DNA of 64,000 bases from Psychrobacter arenosus (GTDB lineage: Bacteria > Pseudomonadota > Gammaproteobacteria > Pseudomonadales > Moraxellaceae): the NCBI RefSeq assembly GCF_904848165.1, contig NZ_LR884459.1:1736001-1800000 (forward strand). The letters are read 5' to 3'. Shown here piece after piece: positions 1 through 9,194 of this stretch; positions within the stretch are counted from its first letter, which is position 1, and each line of letters begins with the position of its first letter. The position numbers and the translations under genes are program-made. Under the pieces are notes generated by a model, which had not been told where the DNA came from, made no database searches, and saw only the letters and a program-made list of their open reading frames with translations.

Positions 1-1301
1 CCGAGGCCAAAGCGTTAATCCTCGATAGCGAGTTTGCCAAGCACGCGGAAATTATCGAAGAAGCCTTCCCCAACCTCATTCTGATTCACGCTACCGATGC
101 CGCCTTACCTACCGACTCTTTTGGGCAAATGACTTATGAGGAGCTCATCGCTAGCGGTGACGACTTGGACAATTGGGAAAAACCCGAAGACGAATGGGAT
201 GCCATAGCCCTTAACTATACTTCAGGCACGACCGGTACCCCCAAAGGCGTGGTCTATCACCATCGCGGCGCCACCCTGAATGCCCTATCAAATATCTTAG
301 ATTGGGACATGCCTAAACACCCGATGTATCTATGGACGCTACCGCTATTCCATTGTAATGGCTGGTGTTTCCCGTGGACTATCGCTGAGCGTGCTGGGGT
401 CAACGTTTGCTTACGTCAGGTTGATGCCGACTTAATTTTGCAGCTAATCGCCAAATATAAAGTATCGCATTACTGCGCCGCCCCCGTCGTGCATAGCATG
501 ATTGCTTCGGGCACGGCTGAGCGTAAAGCCGCGATTACTCATCCAGTCAAAGGCTGGGTGGCCGGTGCGCCGCCGTCAGAAACTATGCTCGAGAATATGG
601 AAGCGATGAACTTCCACATCACCCATGTGTATGGTTTAACCGAAGTTTATGGACCTGTCACGGTATGTGTTGAGCATGAAGAATGGGACGATTTAACCGT
701 CTCCGAGCGCGCTAGTAAGAAATCTCGCCAAGGCTTAGCTTCACATCTCATGGCCGGATTTGAAGTGTTTAAACAAGGCACTACCGAGCCGGTCGCTGCT
801 GATGGCGAAGAAATGGGCGAATTAGCCCTCAAAGGCAATATGGTGATGAAAGGCTATCTAAAAAGTCGTAAAGCTACCGATGCTGCCTTTCAAGACGGCT
901 GGTTCCGCACTGGGGACTTGGGCGTGAAATACCCGGATGGCTATATCAAAATTATGGATCGCCTCAAAGACATCATCATCTCTGGTGGGGAGAACATCTC
1001 CAGTATCGAAGTGGAAAACGTCCTGTACAAACTCCCTGCTGTGGCAAGTTGCGCAGTCGTCGCCGCCCCACATGATAAATGGGGTGAAGTGCCGGTCGCC
1101 TTTATTGAAATCAGCGAAGGCCACACTTTAGAACGCGCCGGTGTACTCGAACATTGCCGTCAGTATTTGGCCGGTTTTAAAGTACCTAAACACATTATAT
1201 TTGCTGAAATTCCGAAGACCAGCACGGGTAAAGTGCAGAAGTATGAGCTACGCCAAGCCGCCAAATCGATGGCACATGAAGAGCCAAAGGTAATGCATTA
1301 A
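1..1301 (+). CDS. Acyl-CoA synthetase (AMP-dependent ligase), 3' part; 5' end outside the window
   Basis: The reading frame is open from base 3, so the gene starts upstream of the window. The visible ~430 codons hold the canonical ANL-superfamily motifs in order: the P-loop-like YTSGTTGTPKG near bases 208-240, the LPLFHCNGW segment, the RTGDLG adenylate-binding motif near base 906, KDIIISGGENIS near 967, and the C-terminal PKTSTGKVQK lysine region near 1214. Such enzymes activate a carboxylic acid with ATP and transfer it to CoA in the cytoplasm. The FHCNGW region and overall layout resemble medium/long-chain and DmdB-like ligases, but the substrate cannot be read from the sequence. The C-terminus is complete, and a hairpin terminator lies about 100 bp downstream. 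Confidence 0.93.
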   Translation, partial: EAKALILDSEFAKHAEIIEEAFPNLILIHATDAALPTDSFGQMTYEELIASGDDLDNWEKPEDEWDAIALNYTSGTTGTPKGVVYHHRGATLNALSNILDWDMPKHPMYLWTLPLFHCNGWCFPWTIAERAGVNVCLRQVDADLILQLIAKYKVSHYCAAPVVHSMIASGTAERKAAITHPVKGWVAGAPPSETMLENMEAMNFHITHVYGLTEVYGPVTVCVEHEEWDDLTVSERASKKSRQGLASHLMAGFEVFKQGTTEPVAADGEEMGELALKGNMVMKGYLKSRKATDAAFQDGWFRTGDLGVKYPDGYIKIMDRLKDIIISGGENISSIEVENVLYKLPAVASCAVVAAPHDKWGEVPVAFIEISEGHTLERAGVLEHCRQYLAGFKVPKHIIFAEIPKTSTGKVQKYELRQAAKSMAHEEPKVMH

Positions 1302-1403
1302 GCAAGAGCGGTAGCGTGGGTGATAACCCACGGAATGGATAGCAGAAATCGCTATGGGTTCGTCTATCACTTCTAAGAAAAACCTAAGCTTTGAAGGAAA
1401 AAT

Positions 1404-1437
1404 AAAAGCCCTGATAGCCTTAGCATCGGGGCTTTTT
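1404..1437 (+). terminator. Rho-independent terminator after the acyl-CoA ligase
   Basis: An 11-bp stem, with arms at 1405-1415 and 1425-1435 and one G-T pair, has a 9-nt loop and is followed by T residues. It lies about 100 bp after the ligase stop codon and fits the end of that transcript. Confidence 0.75.
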
Positions 1438-1540
1438 AAGGCCTATGAAATATGCGGGTCAAAAGTAGGCGTTCTTTCATGACTATGACCGTGCCTCGTC
1501 CCGAGGCAACAGCATAACACCTTTCTTATAAATCAATATG

Positions 1541-2776
1541 TAGGTTGGGTGAAGTTTACGACACCCAACGATTTAAAACCGTAGCGTAGCTGAAAACCTA
1601 CAGAATAATTAACTCAACACCGTGGATTCCGTTAATGCATTATTCCTTCTACCATCACTGCAAAATTGACTCTTCTTTTTTGAACTAGATTCCCGTGGGT
1701 TATAACCCACGCTACACCTAGCTATAATTTTGAAATTTGCTTTTGCTTTTGTAGGCTGCGGCTTTAGCCCAGCTTTATCCATTCTATAAGGGCATATAAG
1801 ATATAGGTTCTCCACCAATCATCATCAAGATTTAAATGGTGCGCCGAGCGCACCCTACAAAAGCCTTACTTTTCTAGAAAGAGTACATAGGTTGGGGGGA
1901 GTTTACGACATCCAAAGATTTAAAACCGTAGCGTGTAATGTTCATTTACCCATTGATTCAGCACTGTAGCGTGGGTGACAACCCACGGAATAATGGATTT
2001 AACACCATAGATTCCATTAATGCATTACCCGCACTACCACTTCCGCAAAATCGCCTCCTCCCTTTCTAAAAGGGAGGACCGAGGAGGGATTTCTCTCTCA
2101 ATTATTTATAATAAGCAGAACTCTGCGCCATTAGAGAACAGTTTCTTGAATCTTTAAAACTCAGACCTTTTTTAAAAGAAATCCCCGTGGGTTATAACCC
2201 ACGCTACATCTAGCTATAATTTTGAAATTTGCTTTTGCTTTTGCTTTTGCTTTTGCTTTTGCTTTTGTAGGCTGAGGCTTTAGCCCAGCTTTATCCAATC
2301 TATAAGAGCGCATAAGGTATAGTCCCTCACTATTCGTAATGCCTATAAATGCGCGTAGGGTAAGCCCCGCGCACCGATTAACATCACGATTTAAATGGTG
2401 CGCCGAGCGCACCCTACAAAAGCCTTACTTTTCTAGAAAGAGTACGTAGGTTGGGTGAAGTTTACGACACCCAACGATTTAAAACCGTAGCGTGTGATGA
2501 TAATTTGTCCATTGAGTCAGCACCGTAGCGTGGGTGATAACCCACGGAATAATTAATTCAACACCGTAGATTCCATCAATGCATTACCCGCTCTACCATT
2601 TCTGCAAAATAGTCTCCTCCCTTTTTTAAAGGGAGGATTAAGGTGGGATTTCGTCTTTAATGATTTTTAGAAACCGCCGTGGGTTATAACCCACGCTACA
2701 CCAAATTTAATTCTCGTTGGATTTCCGCAAAATCGCCTCCTCCCTTACGCAAAGGGAGGACCGAGGAGGGATTTTA
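1541..2776. repeat. Array of three degenerate intergenic repeat units
   Basis: No gene is supported here. Three related units follow each other at about 1541-1886, 1887-2445 and 2446-2776. Each opens with a block reading TAGGTTGGGTGAAGTTTACG (1541, 1888, 2447). Shared blocks follow: a segment ending in TGCATTA (1634, 2017, 2579), a palindrome around GTGGGTTATAACCCAC (1695, 2186, 2679), GTGGGTGACAACCCAC or GTGGGTGATAACCCAC (1970, 2529, plus a lone copy at 1317), a hairpin of CCTCCC and GGGAGG (2052, 2616, 2739), and GGTGCGCCGAGCGCACCC (1836, 2397). Units 1 and 3 lack parts found in unit 2. The palindromes suggest REP/MITE-like intergenic DNA; the function is unknown. Confidence 0.85.
2231..2266. 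repeat. Hexanucleotide microsatellite, (GCTTTT)6
   Basis: Six perfect copies of GCTTTT lie inside the second repeat unit. The matching place in the first unit (1739-1750) has only two copies, so the tract has changed length between paralogous units. It is not inside a supported gene. Confidence 0.9.
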
Positions 2777-2786
2777 AAAAACCCAT

Positions 2787-2820
2787 AAAAAAAACGCCCC
2801 CTTAAAAGTAAGAGAGCGTC
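2787..2820 (-). terminator. Rho-independent terminator after the class V aminotransferase
   Basis: On the minus strand an imperfect ACGCTCTC/GGGGGCGT stem is followed by a run of eight T residues. It begins about 40 bp after the aminotransferase stop codon. Confidence 0.7.
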
Positions 2821-2859
2821 TGTTATTACCGGTCTTTATTTACCATTAACAGCAAATAT

Positions 2860-4002
2860 TTATTTAGCCAGTACTGTCTTCAAAGTATCAGCAAAACGGT
2901 TAACCGCGCCGTCCACATCTTTCAATTTATCCAAACCAAATAAGCCTAAACGGAAAGTCTTAAAGCTGTCTGGCTCACCACATTTAAGCGGCACGCCAGC
3001 GGCAATTTGCATACCGGCTTCAGCAAAAGCACTGCCTTTATGCATATCGTCACGGTCAGTATAGACAACGACCACGCCTGGCGCTTGATAGCCTTCAGCA
3101 GCGACGCTAGCGATGCCATTGTCTTCTAAGATATCACGGATACGGTTGCCCAACTCCCACTGCGCCTCACGTAACTTCTCAAAACCAAACTCTTTGGCTT
3201 CAAGCACGGCATCGCGGAACTGACGTAAGCTATCGGTTGGCATAGTCGCGTGGTAAGCATGGCCGCCATTCTCATAAGCGCGCATTATATTAAGCCACTG
3301 TTTTAGATCTAAGCTAAAGCTAGCAGATTCCGTCGCCTCAACTTTCGCGACTGCGGCTGCGCTTAGCATAGCTAGACCGGCACATGGGGTGCTGCTCCAA
3401 CCTTTTTGCGGGGCGCTAATCAGCACGTCAATACCCAAATCTTTCATATCTAACCAGATACAGCCTGAAGCGATACAGTCGATGACCAATAGGCCGCCTA
3501 CGCTATGCGTCGCCTCGGCTAAAGCTTTGATATAGTCGTCCGGTAAGATCATACCTGAAGACGTTTCTACGTGCGGGGCAAAGACCACGGCAGGCTTTTG
3601 TTCTTTAATAGCCGCGACTGCTTTTTCGATTTCTACGGGCGCGAAAGGCTCAGGTTGTTCGTCTAGGCCTTCGTCTTTACGATCAGCACAAAATACTGTA
3701 GTCGATTTAGCGAAGTTGCCTTTCTCTAGGATTTGCGTCCAACGATAGCTAAACCAACCGTTACGGATAATCAGGCAATCCGCATCTTTAGCCAATTGAT
3801 TGGCGACCGCTTCCATAGCGTAAGTTCCTGAACCCGGTACGATAACCGCAGCTTCAGCGTTATAAACAGTTTTCAGATTGCTCGACAAATCATTCATCAC
3901 TTGCTGAAAGACTTTCGACATGTGGTTGAGTGCACGATCCGTATAAACGACGGAATACTCTAACAAGCCATCAGGATCAATATCGGTTAATAAAGCGGTC
4001 AT
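2860..4002 (-). CDS. Class V aminotransferase, alanine-glyoxylate aminotransferase family
   Basis: This is a fold-type I, PLP-dependent aminotransferase of the alanine-glyoxylate/serine-pyruvate group. The sequence shows the cofactor-binding GSGTYAMEA segment (roughly residues 58-66), the VIDCIASG aspartate that contacts the PLP ring nitrogen, and the Schiff-base lysine in SAPQKGWSSTP. At 380 aa the length is normal. The ATG at 4002 is preferred over one four codons upstream because GGAG sits seven bases before it, and that upstream ATG has no clear ribosome-binding site. The gene stands alone with its own terminator. The real amino donor is not determined; a phosphoserine or purine-catabolic role is also possible for this family. 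Confidence 0.88.
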   Translation of the reverse strand: MTALLTDIDPDGLLEYSVVYTDRALNHMSKVFQQVMNDLSSNLKTVYNAEAAVIVPGSGTYAMEAVANQLAKDADCLIIRNGWFSYRWTQILEKGNFAKSTTVFCADRKDEGLDEQPEPFAPVEIEKAVAAIKEQKPAVVFAPHVETSSGMILPDDYIKALAEATHSVGGLLVIDCIASGCIWLDMKDLGIDVLISAPQKGWSSTPCAGLAMLSAAAVAKVEATESASFSLDLKQWLNIMRAYENGGHAYHATMPTDSLRQFRDAVLEAKEFGFEKLREAQWELGNRIRDILEDNGIASVAAEGYQAPGVVVVYTDRDDMHKGSAFAEAGMQIAAGVPLKCGEPDSFKTFRLGLFGLDKLKDVDGAVNRFADTLKTVLAK

Positions 4003-4268
4003 AGGAAGCTCCATTTCGTGTTATTCGTTAAGGGTGAGCAATAGGGGACAGGTGCTAATATGGTGAACTTTTACTACCCTGTCAATTACTGCAAAGTCAG
4101 GAAATAACCTAGGCTTTATAAAAGCCGACAATAACGGCGAGAAGACAGCGGCATTGCCAAGATGATAAAGCAAATAAAAAACCTGACCATATGGTCAAGA
4201 TTATGCTATTTCTGCAGCCTTGTACAGTCTACTCACTTATATTTATTGTATAAATTATTACCACTGAC

Positions 4269-5618
4269 TTAAGGGCGACGGCGATAGGCCTCTTTTAACC
4301 CACCCACGACGAAATTCAGCAAATCAGCGTCGCCTTCTCGCGCAGCCTTACGCATCAATTTGGAAGGGGCATGCGAGAGCGTTTGCGTCAGTTTACGGGT
4401 CAGCTCCGCCATGATTTCTTCAGCCGAGTGCTCGCCTTGTGCCAACTGACTTAAAGACTCTGCTAATAACTGGTCGGTATGGGCATAGGCCTGAGCGCGA
4501 TACAGCTCAATATCATGACCAACTTGGCGCACTTGAAAACGTCTTTCAATCTCAACGACCAACTGGCTCACTAGCAATTCGGCATCCACCGCCGCTTGGC
4601 GACGCTGCTCAATATTACCGGCAATGACGTGCTGTAAATCATCGATGGAATAAAGATAAACATCGTCCATACGACTAATGGCTGAATCAATATCACGTGG
4701 TACGGCCAAATCTACCATTAGCATGGGCTGATAGCGGCGTTTTTTTAAGGCAGCTTTGGTCATATCGCGATCAATCAGCATGTCCATACTGCCACTACAG
4801 CTGCTGACAATATCGGCTTGCGGCAATAAGGCAGGTAATTCTTGCAGACTGTGCACGACCACATGATGGCCCATGCCGCGCAATTCTTCAGCCAAGGCTT
4901 CGGCACGCGGGGCGCTACGGTTACAGATAATCACTTTGCCAATGCCCAGACCGGCAATATGGGTAGCGACTAAACGGTTCATCTCGCCTGCCGCCACCAA
5001 CAATAAAGTGCGCTCTTCAACCCGATCAAAAATCTGCGTGACCAATTTGGCAGCAGCAAACCCTAAGGATACCGCTTGCGAGCCTACTTGCGTGTCATTA
5101 CGCACTTGTTTGGTCGCGGCAAACACTTGGTCAATAATCCAACCAAAGCGCGTACTCATACCGCCCAACTCATGCGACAGACTCACCGCTCGTTTAATCT
5201 GCCCTAAGATTTGCGGTTCACCCAAAATCATAGAATCGAGACCGGACGCCACGCGCAACCAATGGGTCAGCGCATGGGAGTCCACATGACGATAGAGATA
5301 AGGTTGGATTTGCGCGACTGACATATTTTTGAAGTTGGCCAACCAAGCATAGATACGATCAATATATTGCTGATCGCTTAACAGACGCGGTTCGTCCGCC
5401 GCTACAGCTGTGGGGTTAGCAGGGACAGAAGTGGGCTCCCCTTTAGGCAGCATAGCGTAGATTTCAGTACGATTGCACGTAGAGACAATCACGCTGCCAT
5501 CGGTGAAAGTATTGAGCTCACGAATCGCCGTCGTCAGGTCCTCCCCCACAAACGCCAACCGCTCACGCATAGCGACAGGTGCGGTTTTATGATTAAGCCC
5601 GATGACCACTAATCTCAT
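4269..5618 (-). CDS. hemA: Glutamyl-tRNA reductase
   Basis: HemA reduces glutamyl-tRNA(Glu) to glutamate-1-semialdehyde with NADPH, the first committed step of C5-pathway tetrapyrrole synthesis. The product feeds HemL, encoded at 30188-31489. The N-terminus has GLNHKTAPVAMRERLAF and the catalytic cysteine motif STCNRTEIY near residue 48. A GSQAVSLGFAAAKL helix and a Rossmann NADP domain with VAAGEMNRLVATHIAGLG follow, then the helical dimerisation domain. At 449 aa it is somewhat longer than the ~420-aa norm; the extra residues include a Pro/Ala/Asp-rich stretch at about residues 62-80. The gene is divergent from the TPR gene at 6137. In many proteobacteria hemA also faces lolB-ispE-prs, as here. 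Confidence 0.97.
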   Translation of the reverse strand: MRLVVIGLNHKTAPVAMRERLAFVGEDLTTAIRELNTFTDGSVIVSTCNRTEIYAMLPKGEPTSVPANPTAVAADEPRLLSDQQYIDRIYAWLANFKNMSVAQIQPYLYRHVDSHALTHWLRVASGLDSMILGEPQILGQIKRAVSLSHELGGMSTRFGWIIDQVFAATKQVRNDTQVGSQAVSLGFAAAKLVTQIFDRVEERTLLLVAAGEMNRLVATHIAGLGIGKVIICNRSAPRAEALAEELRGMGHHVVVHSLQELPALLPQADIVSSCSGSMDMLIDRDMTKAALKKRRYQPMLMVDLAVPRDIDSAISRMDDVYLYSIDDLQHVIAGNIEQRRQAAVDAELLVSQLVVEIERRFQVRQVGHDIELYRAQAYAHTDQLLAESLSQLAQGEHSAEEIMAELTRKLTQTLSHAPSKLMRKAAREGDADLLNFVVGGLKEAYRRRP

Positions 5619-6136
5619 TATGTATTGACCATAAAAACGACGCTAAGAATGGGCAGATAGATCTGACAAATCTAGCTATAACGGCTATGAATCATAGCCC
5701 TAAGAGTCTGCGGCAAGCTTACTGCGGTAAGATACGCTTAACGATACGCGCAATTAAAACCAACCATTATATCACTGTTGCTTAAGTTATTTAATACGCA
5801 GCAGTATTTAACCGGCTAGTTGGCTAGAACGCTGGCTAAATATTGACCAAGCTACGCTGAATGCCGCGCTTATTTATCCGGATTATTAAAGTAGAGCCTC
5901 GCTGGGCAGGGTAATAGTCGCTACTTTATTCGCGTTATGAAGCTTGGTAACATGAGTGCTATTGTATCGTCTGGGCGCGCAATTTTATAATGCGATGAAG
6001 TAACGGGTAATTTCATGCCATAATTTAATAAATAACTTATATATTTATATTACTTGAGGGGGCTAAGCGAGTTTGCCGCCGTCACAGTTTATAGTGGGGA
6101 ACACTATAGCTACATTTTTGGGAACCTACTGAGCTT
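5619..6136. other. Divergent intergenic region between hemA and the TPR gene
   Basis: These 518 bp hold no supported gene. The region must carry the hemA promoter and the TPR/lolB-side promoter. The stretch 6024-6055 is extremely AT-rich (TATATATTTATATTA-like), but no -35/-10 pair could be assigned with confidence. Confidence 0.5.
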
Positions 6137-8305
6137 ATGCGTCTTTTAAGAGTTAAGTTTCTATATAGCGCAGTAGATCGCGCCGCTGCAGCGACTTACT
6201 CCTCACTCTGCGCTTATATTCATCTCATTCTGCCTTACTGTTTACAGCATAAGCGGGCTTTGCTATTGGCGGCCTTTATGTGTAGCAGCATGCCCGCGCA
6301 GGCGAATATTTTTGACCCTTTATTACAGATTCTGATTCCTTCTTATAACGCTGAGCCCAAAATCAGGGACAATTTTGCCCCGGAGGAAGACTACGAGTTC
6401 GCTAATACAGTGCCAGCTGCTACTGAGCAAAATCAAGTCGCTACCCCTACTAAGCCAGTCCGTGCGCTGCAGCCTTCTGCCACCCAAAAGTCCGTTCAAA
6501 GCCCTACTACCTCTCCTGTTATTAACGAGTTAACCAATGCTGTTGATACGTTAGACAATGAGATTCTAGACACTGAAACTTTAAACACTGAAGCTTTGGA
6601 CACAACAACTCCAGTCAATCCAACTTTAGAGAATGACAGTTTTGAGAGCGAAGAAGAGCAGGCTAATAATAATTTAGCCAATCCCTTACCCGCCCCAACG
6701 GCAGACCACCTATTACCAGAGCCTAGCCTCTATGCGCTCTTAGATGCTGAGTTTGCTATTGACCGTGGCGAGCCTGAGCGTGGCCTTGCTATTTATAAGC
6801 GCCAAGCTTTCATGCGCGATGCTACGGCGGTATTTGAGCGCGCCTTAGCCTTATCCTTAAGTTTTGAAGATACCGAAGACTCACTACAGTTTGCCACCGC
6901 TTGGCAGCAACAAAACCCGGATCATGTGCCGGCTTGGTTTTATGTCGCGCATTTGGCATTAAAAGCCCACGATTATGACTTGGCCGGAGAGACGTTAAGC
7001 CGTATCTTACGCTATGATCCGCGCGCCGATTTAAGCGAAATTCTGATTGGTATTTATCCTAACAAACAGCAGGATCAACGTGAGCTGCTGCAAACCTTGC
7101 AGTATTTAGACAGCCAACAAAATGCCTCCTTGTCCGTATTAAAAGCAGGCCTACTGCTAAAATTTAACGAGCCGCAAGCGGCCTTATTAAACGTCAATCA
7201 AACTCTAAAAATGCAGCCGGATAATGTTCCCGTCATTACGCTAAAAGCGGATATCTTACGTAAACTGGTGACGCCGCAAGAAGTCCTCGCTTATGTTGAA
7301 CAAGCTCGACTGCGCCTGCCCAACCGTAAAAGCTTATATTTATATGAAATTCGCTATTACCTAGAGTTGGCACAGAGTCGCCAAGCTTGGGAGTTGTTGC
7401 TGGAGGCCAATAGACGTTTTGCTGATGATGCAGAAATTACCTTATTGGCCGCTTTGGTCAGTCTGGATGTTGAAGAGTACCTGCAAGCGGACCGCCTGCT
7501 AAATATGTTGGCCAAAAGCCCGCATTATTTAGACCAAGCCTATTATTATCTGGGCGTTAGTGCGGAGCGGCAATTGCGCTTTGAAGAAGCCAAGAGCTAT
7601 TTTAATGCGGTTATGCAAGAAGACTTAGTGTTAGCGGCTCGCAAAAAAGTCGTGGCTTTTGAGTTAATTGATAATAACGTTCCTGCCGCTATTAAGACCT
7701 TGCAAACTTTACGGGCAGATTTCGATGTCTTTGCGCCAGACAGCTATATTATGCAGGCTGATATTTTACGCCAGCAAGGTGAGCTGGTTGCCGCAAAAGA
7801 GCTATTGACTACCGCTAGCCAACGCTATCCCGATGATGAAGCCCTATTATTTGCTCGCGCGCAGTTGCTAGATGATAAAGACGACTTTATCGTTAAGCGC
7901 ACGCTACTGACGCATTTATTAGCGCAAGCGCCTGATGACCTTGCCTATCAGTTAATTTATGCCCAGTTATTATTGGCCAATGACCCCAATTCCGCCACTG
8001 GCTTAGCGCTAGCAAAAGCGATTGTCGATATCCGTTATGATGATCCGCGCCACGATAATAACCGACAACTTGATGCCCTTAACTTATTGGCCAGCAGTGC
8101 TTTAGCGAATAAGAAATACACTAAAGTTATCGATTATCTACAAACTCCTTATGAGGTTTCACCGACCTTACGCTCGGGAGTGCTGCTCCTGCGAGCTTAC
8201 CAAGGGTTGGGCGATGAAGAAGCCGTCGCTACTTTGTTAGCAGAGCTGCAACGTAGATTTGCTTTTGGTCAACAAAACGTCAACGATAGTATTCAGATTT
8301 ATTAA
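6137..8305 (+). CDS. Secreted/periplasmic tetratricopeptide-repeat protein
   Basis: A 722-aa protein with a hydrophobic stretch at about residues 38-53 ending in SMPAQA, a plausible signal peptidase I site before NIFDP. The 35-residue N-terminal extension before that stretch makes the start uncertain. A low-complexity Thr/Asp/Glu-rich linker spans about residues 85-185. The rest is a superhelix of TPR-like helical pairs; ALLNVNQTLKMQPDNVPVITLKADIL and the ELVAAKELLTTASQRYPDDEALL region are typical. Such proteins are scaffolds, often at the outer membrane. The gene lies directly upstream of lolB, as in related genomes, but has its own terminator. No catalytic domain is visible and the exact partner is unknown. 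Confidence 0.8.
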   Translation: MRLLRVKFLYSAVDRAAAATYSSLCAYIHLILPYCLQHKRALLLAAFMCSSMPAQANIFDPLLQILIPSYNAEPKIRDNFAPEEDYEFANTVPAATEQNQVATPTKPVRALQPSATQKSVQSPTTSPVINELTNAVDTLDNEILDTETLNTEALDTTTPVNPTLENDSFESEEEQANNNLANPLPAPTADHLLPEPSLYALLDAEFAIDRGEPERGLAIYKRQAFMRDATAVFERALALSLSFEDTEDSLQFATAWQQQNPDHVPAWFYVAHLALKAHDYDLAGETLSRILRYDPRADLSEILIGIYPNKQQDQRELLQTLQYLDSQQNASLSVLKAGLLLKFNEPQAALLNVNQTLKMQPDNVPVITLKADILRKLVTPQEVLAYVEQARLRLPNRKSLYLYEIRYYLELAQSRQAWELLLEANRRFADDAEITLLAALVSLDVEEYLQADRLLNMLAKSPHYLDQAYYYLGVSAERQLRFEEAKSYFNAVMQEDLVLAARKKVVAFELIDNNVPAAIKTLQTLRADFDVFAPDSYIMQADILRQQGELVAAKELLTTASQRYPDDEALLFARAQLLDDKDDFIVKRTLLTHLLAQAPDDLAYQLIYAQLLLANDPNSATGLALAKAIVDIRYDDPRHDNNRQLDALNLLASSALANKKYTKVIDYLQTPYEVSPTLRSGVLLLRAYQGLGDEEAVATLLAELQRRFAFGQQNVNDSIQIY

Positions 8306-8380
8306 TAGAACGCAGCTATCTTATAAATCTCGGCTATGATGGTGGCTATCCAAGCCATTTCTAACCGCTTTCCGCTTTAT

Positions 8381-8408
8381 AAGCCTATTACAATAAATAG
8401 GCTTTTTT
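8381..8408 (+). terminator. Rho-independent terminator between the TPR gene and lolB
   Basis: A 9-bp perfect stem (8381-8389 with 8396-8404) and 6-nt loop are followed by T residues. Confidence 0.85.
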
Positions 8409-8485
8409 GACGGCTTTATCTGATTTTTATGCAGGGGTTATTGTCTTTATTTCTCCCTGGTATTTATAAGTTATAAGGAAATTTT

Positions 8486-9136
8486 ATGCGCCAAAGCTAT
8501 TTTGCTAATACTATCTCTACTCTTCCCCTAAAGTCGCTAGTCGGTATGGCTATGGTGGCCGGAGTCCTTGGTGCCACTGGTTGTCAATCGATGCAAACTA
8601 AAACGCCAGCCCCTGTAATTACTACCCCTGGTGGTACGGTGACAGCGCCTAAAAAGCTCGAAAACTTTACTATCAATGGCAAAATTGGTATCACTACGCC
8701 TGCTACTGCTCAAGCACCTGCGCAAGCTGGCAGTGCTTTTTACGCTTGGGGTCAGCAAGGCGATCGTTTTGCGATAGAGCTGGTAGGCGCGTTGGGTATT
8801 GGCAAAACCAATATTGAATATAACGGTCAGACAGCCACTTTAGTCAGTGAAAAAACCGGCAGCATGACCGCCAGTAGCCCAGATGATTTGCTAAAGAAAG
8901 CCACGGGTTGGCAGGTGCCGATCTCACAACTGCCTTATTGGATTTCTGGTAAACCTGCCCCGTCTGATAGCGGTCAGCAAGTCGATGAAGCCGGTCGTTT
9001 AGTGGCTGCCGTCAATGGTGATTGGACCGCAAACTTCACCTATGAAGGCGCTAAGACTCTGCCGAACAAGATTAATGTCCGTAACGATCAAGGCCATAAA
9101 GTCGTTATGACCATTCTGCATCAGACCGCGCAATAG
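8486..9136 (+). CDS. lolB: Outer-membrane lipoprotein insertase LolB
   Basis: LolB takes lipoproteins from periplasmic LolA and inserts them into the inner leaflet of the outer membrane. It is itself a lipoprotein. The signal peptide ends in a lipobox-like GATGC at about residues 29-33. The mature part has the family's FTINGKIGI start, FYAWGQQGDRFAIELVGALGIG and a central QLPYWISGKPAP; the last matches the PxWxxG-type region of LolB. At 216 aa the length is normal. The ribosome-binding site TAAGGA lies before the ATG. Position immediately before ispE and prs is the classical gammaproteobacterial order and supports the call. Confidence 0.92.
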   Translation: MRQSYFANTISTLPLKSLVGMAMVAGVLGATGCQSMQTKTPAPVITTPGGTVTAPKKLENFTINGKIGITTPATAQAPAQAGSAFYAWGQQGDRFAIELVGALGIGKTNIEYNGQTATLVSEKTGSMTASSPDDLLKKATGWQVPISQLPYWISGKPAPSDSGQQVDEAGRLVAAVNGDWTANFTYEGAKTLPNKINVRNDQGHKVVMTILHQTAQ

Positions 9137-9194
9137 CCTGTTTATGCATTAAAAATAGTAATGCGCCCTCAGCAGTATTAACGAATAGGTAGCC

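Noticed and set aside
2161-2412. Minus-strand 83-codon frame with a KAKAKAKAKAK stretch
   Set aside because: It is the translation of the (GCTTTT)6 tract and palindromic repeats. The similar frame in the first unit (1609-1818) has a different length, and neither has a ribosome-binding site.
1541-2776. Possible CRISPR array
   Set aside because: Repeat blocks differ in size and sequence, spacing is irregular (hundreds of bp), and no cas genes are present.
4873-5289. 138-codon plus-strand frame within hemA
   Set aside because: Antisense to the well-conserved hemA core; a shadow frame.
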